A DNA stretch of 64,000 nt from Silene conica (taxonomy: Eukaryota; Streptophyta; Magnoliopsida; Caryophyllales; Caryophyllaceae). The stretch lies in contig CM055312.2 of NCBI GenBank assembly GCA_029255685.2, positions 68,648,792-68,712,791 on the forward strand. The letters run 5' to 3'. Positions 57,492 through 64,000 of this stretch are shown piece by piece. The notes under the pieces were generated by a model. That model did not search any database and was not told the DNA's origin. It saw nothing but the letters and a program-made list of their open reading frames with translations. How positions within the stretch are numbered: position 1 is the stretch's first letter; every line of letters begins with the position of its first letter. The translations under genes were made by a program, and so were the position numbers.

Positions 57492-58600
57492 TTTTCTTTA
57501 TCTACATGTATACCTTTATCAGAAATTAGATGCCCTAACACCACCCCTTCAGTAACCATAAACTGACACTTTTCCCAGTTTAAGACAAGGTTTACATCAA
57601 TACATCGCTGCAAGACTTTATCAAGATTAGCTAAGCATTGATCAAAAGCATTACCATAAACAGAGAAATCATCCATAAATACCTCCATGATGTTTTCTAT
57701 AAAGTCAGAAAAGATACCCATCATACACCTTTGAAAGGTAGCAGGAGCATTGCATAACCCAAAAGGCATCCTGCGATATGCAAAAACACCCTGTGGGCAA
57801 GTAAAAGTAGTCTTACTCTGGTCATCAGGATGGATGGGAATCTGGAAAAAACCTGAATAACCATCTAGAAAACAGAAGAATTTATTAGAAGCCAGTCTTT
57901 CAGTCATTTGGTCAACAAAAGGAAGGGGGAAATGGTCTTTCTTGGTGGCGGCATTTAACTGTCTATAATCAATGCACATCCGCCACTCAGTTACAACTCT
58001 AGTGGGTATTAACTCATTTTTATCATTTTTAACCACTGTGGTTCCTTCTTTCTTAGGAACCACCTGAACTGGGCTAACCCACTTGGAGTTGCCAACATAA
58101 TAGATAATACCTGCGTCCAGAAGTTTCACTACCTCAGCCATAACCACCTCCTGCATCTTAGGATTCAACTTACGTTGTCCCTGTCTATAGGGCTTATGCC
58201 CTTCCTCTAACTCTATTCTGTGCATGCAAACATCAGGGCTTATGCCCTTAATGTCATCCAAAGAATAACCTAAAGCTTTCCTATTCTTTTTTAGAACAGT
58301 CATTAAGGCAGAAAGTTGGTTAGGATCAAGTTTAGAACAAACAATTGCAGGGTACTGTTCCGTATCATCTAAGAAAACATACTTAAGATTAGGAGGAAGT
58401 GGCTTACGCTCTGGTACCTTTACCTCAACGGCCTGAACAGAATCAGTACTAATGGAATAGCAAATGTTTACCAAATTTGCATTGGCCAAGCTTATGAGCT
58501 TCTCATTCTCTTCTTCAGTAAACTCATACTCCTCTACTTCTGCTTCTATCACCTCCAGCTCTTCAGCATCCTCAGCTGGATTACCTGCACACTTATCCAA
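57482..58600 (-). pseudogene. Athila reverse transcriptase
   Basis: RT motifs in order are AGIIYYVGNSKWVSPVQVVP, MCIDYRQLNAATKKDHFPLP, FCFLDGYSGFFQIPI, FAYRRMPFGLCNAPATFQR and the catalytic FMDD (near 57670). An acidic linker rich in Glu precedes RT. The frame is entered by a one-base loss near 58605, and upstream protease sequence is in another frame. Confidence 0.9.
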
Positions 58601-58604
58601 ACTG

Positions 58605-59280
58605 TTAAATCATCTAAGGGATCCTTGGTCAAGGATTCCCTCCAATTAAGGATAACATTCCTGTCTATAATATCAATGGAGCAACAAGTATCATCAGTAA
58701 GAGTAGTTGCCTTATGGGCAAGACTAAACTCGATAGTGTCATCTCCAACCTCTAAAGTAACGATCCCGCGTTTGACATCTATTACAGCCCCAGCTGTATG
58801 TAAAAATGGTCTTCCTAAAATAATAGTTATTTGACTGTCCTCAGCAATGTCTAAAACAACGAAATCAACAGGAATAAAGAACTTTCCACTCTAACTGGGA
58901 CATCCTCTAAGACCCCTAATGGTCTTTGGGTTGATCTATCAGCCATCTGTAGGGTAATATTGGTGACTTTAAGTCTACCTAAATTAAGTCTTTCACAAAC
59001 AGAATAAGGCATAACACTGACACTAGCCCCTAGATCACAAAGGGCTTTCCCTATAATATGATTACCTATGGTACAAGGGATAGAAAAACTACCTGGGTCC
59101 TTTAACTTGGGTGCTATGTTATTTTGTGAAAGAACATAACATTCCTCCACAAAAGCAACAACACCGCCGTCCTGAAAATTCCTCTTGCGACTCAAAATAT
59201 CTTTCATGAATTTAGCATAAGAAGGTACCTGGGTAATTAAATCAGTGAAAGGGATGGTTACCTCAAGATTCTTCACCATC
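58605..59280 (-). pseudogene. Athila aspartic protease region, minus element
   Basis: TQVPSYAKFMKDILSRKR leads into DPGSFSIPC and the active-site segment ALCDLGASVSVMP, with a later IILGRPFL motif in a second frame after a base loss near 58883. About 50 percent similar by eye to the protease in the plus-strand ORF, so it comes from a different family. It is cut at about 59280 by the head-to-head junction. Confidence 0.85.
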
Positions 59281-59290
59281 TCTATTGCAC
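59275..59290. other. Head-to-head junction of two Athila-like elements
   Basis: Left of here, minus-strand protease coding (KNLEVTIPF) ends. Right of here, plus-strand gag coding (PPEGLTQDQIKQ) begins mid-gene. Neither element's 5' LTR or leader is present. Confidence 0.8.
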
Positions 59291-61725
59291 CCCCAGAAGG
59301 ACTGACACAGGACCAGATTAAGCAGACCATGTTTATCTTCTCTCTTAGGGACTCTGCAAGGGAATGGTACATAGACCTGGACCGCACTGCTGCGGGAGTC
59401 ACAGATTGGAATACCCTAGCCTTAGCATTCTACAGAAAATACTACTCTGCATCCAAGACAAATGCTTTAAGGGCGCATATTACAAATTTCAAACAGGGGC
59501 CCAATGAGGATTTTAGTGAGGCGTGGGACAGGTTCAAGAGACTTGTTCGATCCATACCACACCATGGATTCGAACAATGGTTTCTTTGTAACCAGTTCTA
59601 TAATGGCCTCTATGATGACAACATGGCCTACTTACATGCTGCGACTAATGGAAGGTTCCAAGACAATTCCGGAGAGACTAAGGGTCTCAAGTTAATAGAG
59701 GAGGTTGCTGTGCACCGCGTTGAACATGGAACTTCCCGCGGTAACCAAACGAAGGCTGAGTCTAACGTAGCTGTTATTGAGGCCTTGATGGCCAAGTTAG
59801 AGAAGCTAGAAGCTGGAGGGATGTTCGATATAGGAAGTGGGAGCAAGGGAGGTATTTATCAGGTGAATGTCGTTCAAGACGGACCCTTTGCTTGTGAGAG
59901 GTGTGGTGGAGAAGGGCACGTGTCAAACTTTTGTACCTCATCCAATGAGACATGTGCCGCTTTCCAGCACTATCGTGGGAACAATTTTTATGACCCAAAT
60001 AATAATAATGTCCATCCCAACATGAGGTGGACAAGCCAGAATGTTCTCAACCCACAACACTTACAACCTCAGCAAAACTCCAAATACATTCCCCCACATA
60101 AGCAAGGTTTCCAAAAACCACCCTTCAACCCTCAACCACCTTCAAATCCACCACCCAACACAGATGCTCTTATCCAAAATCTCATTGGGTTGGTTCAGAA
60201 GGAATCTCAGGTTAGGGAAGCAGGGATGAAGATGTTAGAATCTCAGATTGCTCAAATTGCGGGCAAGAACGATACTAGGGCTCCGGGTCAACTTCCGACC
60301 AAGACGGACCAGAAAAAAGAGACTCTAAATATCATATCCCTACGAAGTGGAGCTAAAGTGGGAGGCGAAAAAGAGAAAGAAAAACAGCCGAAGCTGACTA
60401 ACAGCGAGGAAGGTCGACCGACCCAGGAGCCAGGTCGACCGACCCAGGAGCCAGGTCGACCGACCTTTGAGCAGATTCCAGAAAAATCCGCTGTACAGGA
60501 AACTGGTCGATCGACCGAGGAAGAGGGTCGACCGACCCCCGATGTGGAGAAAGAGGCTTCTTTTCGTCCCGAACTGCCAAACAACTTGAGGGATTTCCTT
60601 TTTCGGGGTGATAAGACCCCTAGGTTTCTGAGAAGGGATGCAACCAATGACTCCTCCGCTCCTCCTTTCCCGGAGAGACTCATACCAACCAAGGAACATG
60701 TATCATTCGATAAATTTAAAGACGTAATTCGTTCATTAAATGTTCAAGTTCCGTTTTTAGAATTAGTCCAACAGGTTCCTTCATATCTTAAATTTATGAG
60801 ACAGCTTCTGTCAAGAAAGAGGTCTTTAGATAAGGTTGAGTCAGTGGCCCTCACTGAAGAGTCATCCAGTTTTTTATCACATGTCATTGCCCCTCACAAA
60901 CTCGAGGACCCTGGGAGTTTCTCTATCCCCTGCAATATAGGAACCTTCCCTGTAAAAAAGGCTTTATGCGACTTTGGAGCCAGTATCAGTGTCATGCCCT
61001 TAAGTGTTGCCCTAAAACTAGGAATGACCAATTTTGCAGTAACCAGCATGACTGTCCAGATGGCAGACCGTACGTCTATGGAACCCATAGGGGTGTTGGA
61101 AAACATCCCTGTGCGTATAGACAGGTTTTTCTTCCCAGTTGACTTTGTAGTACTGGACATCCCTGAGGATGCCCATATACCTATAATACTAGGAAGACCC
61201 TTCCTCCACACTGCGGGAGCCATCATAGATGTAGGCACTGGGACTTTAACCTTCAAGGTAGGAAAGCATTCCATCATTTATGGCCTATCTTATAGGAAAA
61301 AGGATGCTATGACCCCCATCACTTGTAATGCTATTGCTTCGGAAAAGAAGTATAAGGTCATCACTACTTCTCCTACTTTATTGCCTACTCCTGTATCCGT
61401 TTTTAAACCTCCGCCCCAGATGGGGAGCAATATGGAGGATACTTCTATTGTGACTAATGCAGGAATTGGTTTGGGGAAACCCAAAATAAAGGAAGTCACA
61501 GTGCAGAGAGGGGGAATGGGATTCTTGAGCTACAAAGAAAATGAAGACCCAGATGTTGTAGATCAGGAGGACAAGAAAAAGAGAAGACAAGATCCAAGGG
61601 AGAGTCCGTCGCATATGCTTTGCGACGAAGAGGAGACGTGTTTTGTTATTCACAGAAACACGGTGGAGACTACGGCATGTCGTCAAAAGCCGTGGTCTGA
61701 GATATTCCGCATCTTTAGCGGATAG
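59284..61725 (+). CDS. Athila-like gag-protease polyprotein, 5' truncated
   Basis: The open frame starts at 59245 but recognisable gag begins near 59287: FIFSLRDSAREWYIDLD, LAFYRKYYSASKTNALRA, FKQGPNEDFSEAWDRFK, FLCNQFYNGL. A zinc knuckle CERCGGEGHVSNFC (about 59893-59934) follows, then a Pro/Gln-rich linker and a GRPTQEP repeat segment encoded by the phased motif (60412-60537). Next come the protease lead-in QQVPSYLKFMRQLLSRKR and the active site ALCDFGASISVMPL, with IPIILGRPFLHTAGA. The frame stays open to TAG at 61723-61725 with no RT after it. Gag packages RNA and the protease matures particles. Intactness contrasts with the decayed minus-strand partner. Confidence 0.88.
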   Translation: MAPPEGLTQDQIKQTMFIFSLRDSAREWYIDLDRTAAGVTDWNTLALAFYRKYYSASKTNALRAHITNFKQGPNEDFSEAWDRFKRLVRSIPHHGFEQWFLCNQFYNGLYDDNMAYLHAATNGRFQDNSGETKGLKLIEEVAVHRVEHGTSRGNQTKAESNVAVIEALMAKLEKLEAGGMFDIGSGSKGGIYQVNVVQDGPFACERCGGEGHVSNFCTSSNETCAAFQHYRGNNFYDPNNNNVHPNMRWTSQNVLNPQHLQPQQNSKYIPPHKQGFQKPPFNPQPPSNPPPNTDALIQNLIGLVQKESQVREAGMKMLESQIAQIAGKNDTRAPGQLPTKTDQKKETLNIISLRSGAKVGGEKEKEKQPKLTNSEEGRPTQEPGRPTQEPGRPTFEQIPEKSAVQETGRSTEEEGRPTPDVEKEASFRPELPNNLRDFLFRGDKTPRFLRRDATNDSSAPPFPERLIPTKEHVSFDKFKDVIRSLNVQVPFLELVQQVPSYLKFMRQLLSRKRSLDKVESVALTEESSSFLSHVIAPHKLEDPGSFSIPCNIGTFPVKKALCDFGASISVMPLSVALKLGMTNFAVTSMTVQMADRTSMEPIGVLENIPVRIDRFFFPVDFVVLDIPEDAHIPIILGRPFLHTAGAIIDVGTGTLTFKVGKHSIIYGLSYRKKDAMTPITCNAIASEKKYKVITTSPTLLPTPVSVFKPPPQMGSNMEDTSIVTNAGIGLGKPKIKEVTVQRGGMGFLSYKENEDPDVVDQEDKKKRRQDPRESPSHMLCDEEETCFVIHRNTVETTACRQKPWSEIFRIFSG
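60412..60537. repeat. 21-bp phased palindrome motif inside gag coding sequence
   Basis: GGTCGACCGACC starts at 60412, 60433 and 60454. GGTCGATCGACC at 60505 and GGTCGACCGACC at 60526. All neighbouring starts are 21 bp (7 codons) apart, encoding GRPT or GRST units. Confidence 0.95.
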
Positions 61726-61933
61726 TTGTTTCAATTATTTCAGCTTTTAAGACAATTTACTTTTGTTGTTTGAGACTTTTTAATTTGGTTTGCTCGTAGT
61801 TTTAGAACTTTTTCCGTTATGCTTGCGCAGTTAAGACTTTGGACCTGTTTCTGGCATCTCGCGCATTTGTTGGGCGCATATTTATTGCTTTTTCAGGTTT
61901 AACGAAGAAACGAAGACCGCTGTGCAGCAGAGG

Positions 61934-62038
61934 GGTCGACCGACCGGAAACATGGGTCGGTCGACCCAGTCCCTGTAATACTGGAATTCTTGCAGTCTGC
62001 AGGAAGGTCGATCGACCTGAAAAATGGGTCGGTCGACC
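61934..62038. repeat. 21-bp phased palindrome pairs after gag-protease ORF
   Basis: Pairs at 61934/61955 (GGTCGACCGACC, GGTCGGTCGACC) and 62006/62027 (GGTCGATCGACC, GGTCGGTCGACC), 21 bp apart. Confidence 0.95.
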
Positions 62039-62250
62039 TACCCGTCCGTCTCAGCCTGTTCGTTTCTTCCTCGGGAATCGTGCACACATCTTGGGTACTT
62101 GAGTGGCACTGCTAGCCACCAAAACCCCCCAGCTTACGCTGGTTTGGGGAGGTTTTTCTCATGACCCAGTGAGTTCTTTCCAGTTTTTCCTTAGTTTTTA
62201 TTTACCTGCATCTTTCTTTTAATTTCCTGAAACCTTTACTTAGGCTAATA

Positions 62251-62268
62251 CACAATGGGGACATTGTG
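62251..62268 (+). other. Conserved 7-bp stem-loop in Athila 3' UTR
   Basis: CACAATG, GGGA loop, CATTGTG, followed by GGTTGGTTTGGGGAATGG. Counterpart at 48475-48494 on the other strand. Confidence 0.8.
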
Positions 62269-63065
62269 CGGGTTGGTTTGGGGAATGGTTTCGTGTCATC
62301 ACATGCATTGCATTCTGTCACACGTTTACTGCATTTCTGTATTGCATCGTTCTTTTCTTTATTTTCCTTCTATATACAAATAAAAATCCAAAAAAATGAA
62401 AAAATTCAAAAATCTCCAAAAAAATGCACGTTTATTTTAGCATATAGGTCGAGTCGGAACGAGAGTATTTCAAGGATGATCTTTGCTATCTTACATGTTT
62501 ATGCCTTTACATTGCCTCGTCAACTTGTTTCAGTATAAGAGTCTTTTGCATATCTACGAGTTTTTGTTAACTTGTTTTCTTGAGACTTGACTTATACCTT
62601 GGCAACCTACTATACATTCTAAGTTTTAGAGCTTTATTTCTTGGTTTCTTTCTTAAACCAGTTGTCTAGGATGTGAGTAGTACTCCCCTTGGAACATGTT
62701 ACATAAATATGCATAAACATGAACTTGAATTGCTATATACTTGTTTTACCATCTCGTTTTGTGAGTCTTGATACGTGCATTTGGGATCCTTTTCTCTTAT
62801 TTACCCATAAGCTTCACATAGCCAAAATTGCCTTTTTATTCACCCAAAACTACATCCCATACTTAGCCTACCCTTCCAAGCTAGTATTTGTGGTCTTTGG
62901 TTTGACTTTTGAGGCATCTTGGTTTATATGCCATCTTGAGCAAAAAGAGAAAGAAGAAAGAAAATAAAGAAAGAAAGAAAAGAAAAAGAACAGAAAAATT
63001 CAGAAAAAAATAAAGAAAGAAAAGAAAAATCGGAAAACGAATAAAGAATCGAAAAATAGAAAGTC

Positions 63066-63098
63066 AGTCGACCGACCACCATCATAGGTCGGTCGACC
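63066..63098. repeat. 21-bp phased palindrome pair, 3' UTR
   Basis: AGTCGACCGACC at 63066 and GGTCGGTCGACC at 63087, 21 bp apart, about 650 bp before the LTR, like the pair at 44237. Confidence 0.95.
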
Positions 63099-63750
63099 AA
63101 CTGTCATCATCAGATTCAAAATTGCGTTCTGAAACCCCTTCTTTTATATGTTATCGCTCTCGTACTTCATTCAAAAATATTTGGGAGTTCCTTTCTTATA
63201 TAATGTGAGAGTTGTGCTAACAAAAGAGCACTTTCTTATTATCAAAAGTTGTGAAATATGTTGTTGGGAACCGGTTTTACTAGCTTGGCTACTAAACCCA
63301 CATATCCTAAGACATCTTAACCACTTTTACCTTTTACCTCACATATCTTTCATTACCCCAATTGCATGTATCCGGGTCACTTAATGAGATTGTTATACAA
63401 AGTTGTAGAATTCTTGTTCATGTTAGATTGCAGGCATGTTTTCCTGGGTCGCAGTTAGGTGAGTGTCATTACAAAATTACTTCTTTCTATCTTCTACATA
63501 TACTCACCCTTTGCTTCATGAGTGTCTCGAGCGTACCGCGAGAGTCCATGGTAATAAGTCTCTATAGTCTCTAGTTTGCAAGTTTGACGACACCATAATT
63601 CGTTTGCATGATTTGAAAGCTTTCTCATTTTGTACTTGGCGTTGGTATAGGCTTACATGTAAATTTCGCTCTGAGATTGAAATCGTTCCATTAGTTAAGA
63701 TCGAGTCTACTTCTTGCTTGAGGGCAAGCAAGGGTTTTGTTTGGGGAATT

Positions 63751-64000
63751 TGATGCGTGTCTATTTTATGATGTTTTACATCTATTTTTACACGCATTTT
63801 GTCGCTCATTTACTATGTTTTAGCCATAAATTCCCAAAATTCGTATACTTTTGTATTTTTATGCACTTTTGCAGATTTATGCGGAAAAGGGACGATTTTA
63901 CACCAAATTTACGCCTTCGGGATTTTTGCATAATTAAGGAACGAAGGAAAGTCAACAGGGATCATTAATCAAGTATCAAAAGTCAAACCCGGGACGAATC
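63751..64000 (+). mobile_element. Start of 3' LTR, plus-strand Athila-like element
   Basis: TGATGCGTGTCTATTTTATG follows the purine tract TTTTGTTTGGGGAATT. It resembles the TGATACGTGCCTATTTTATG start of the minus-element LTR. It runs off the window end. Confidence 0.85.

Larger units (their letters stand above)
42331..59280 (-). mobile_element. Athila-like gypsy element, 3' half, minus strand
   Basis: The minus strand holds protease, RT, RNase H, integrase, a post-pol ORF, 3' UTR, polypurine tract and 3' LTR. Gag and 5' LTR are missing: at about 59275-59287 the sequence switches to another Athila-like element in plus orientation. Two CACTA elements (44613-48049 and 48871-53162) are nested in it. 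At least four single-base frameshifts and two stops show it is dead. Confidence 0.88.
61726..63750 (+). other. 3' UTR of plus-strand Athila-like element
   Basis: No RT, integrase or post-pol ORF lies between the gag-protease stop and the LTR. Landmarks shared with the minus element are the phased motif pairs, GGTTTGGGGAGGT (62141), stem-loop (62251-62268), GGTCGAGTCGGAACGAG (62446), CTCGAGCGTACCGCGAG (about 63526) and GCTTGAGGGCAAGCAAGGG with the purine tract at 63710-63748. A purine-rich A/G tract lies at 62941-63060. Confidence 0.8.

Noticed and set aside
60288-60699. Minus-strand frames opposite the Athila gag linker
   Set aside because: Antisense shadow of the phased motif segment, which is palindromic and therefore open both ways.

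Overview
The window looks like heterochromatic or gene-poor DNA from a flowering plant, most likely a eudicot. The signs are captured exons with GT-AG introns, a thaumatin-like (PR-5) gene, and plant-type Ty1/copia, Ty3/gypsy (Tekay-like chromovirus and Athila-like), Cassandra, CACTA, Mutator-like, hAT, Harbinger-like, Helitron, LINE and SINE sequences. I cannot name the species from sequence alone. I see no rRNA or tRNA gene. The only host gene that appears to lie at its own locus is the thaumatin-like gene at 1.8-4.2 kb, and it is split by a transposon.

Layout. 0-1.4 kb: decayed copia gag with PBS and LTR (minus strand). 1.78-4.23 kb: thaumatin-like gene interrupted near its 3' end by a Pack-MULE (1852-3603, 9-bp target duplication) carrying purple acid phosphatase exons. 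4.3-10.8 kb: tandem duplication, truncated LINE, small TIR elements, a Helitron-like end and a Harbinger-like MITE. 10.84-13.71 kb: solo LTR of a Tekay-like family. 14.17-19.88 kb: a hAT-like MITE split by a copia element, itself split by a LINE fragment. 20.5-26.5 kb: Helitron, MITE, foldback with SINE, two inverted hAT MITEs, a LINE fragment and a Helitron end. 27.46 kb: left end of a CACTA element (CACTA-3), followed by shuffled gene fragments (coatomer gamma, a SAC3/GANP-like exon). Into these a complete Tekay-like retrotransposon (28693-39591, TSD TAAAT) has inserted, and its pol carries an odd Cassandra insertion.

42.33-64 kb: a head-to-head fusion of two different Athila-like elements. 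The minus-strand half (3' LTR at 42331, degenerate pol, a post-pol ORF) meets a plus-strand half (intact gag-protease ORF, 3' UTR, LTR start at 63751) near 59.28 kb. Two related Pack-CACTA elements in opposite orientations sit in the minus-strand half. CACTA-1 carries starch synthase III, PDR-type ABC transporter and LON/cereblon-like exons. CACTA-2 carries APE2, DnaJ and NAD kinase-like exons.

The most unusual structure is a palindromic 12-mer close to GGTCGGTCGACC. It occurs in pairs whose starts are always 21 bp apart, at 12 places plus one triplet, in LTR, UTR, spacer and coding sequence of both Athila halves. A second unexplained structure is the Tekay LTR array of ten units at about 50-bp period, in which a nearly constant core is flanked in several copies by different but mutually complementary arms. 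No computation or database search was run; homology calls rest on recognising protein motifs by eye.
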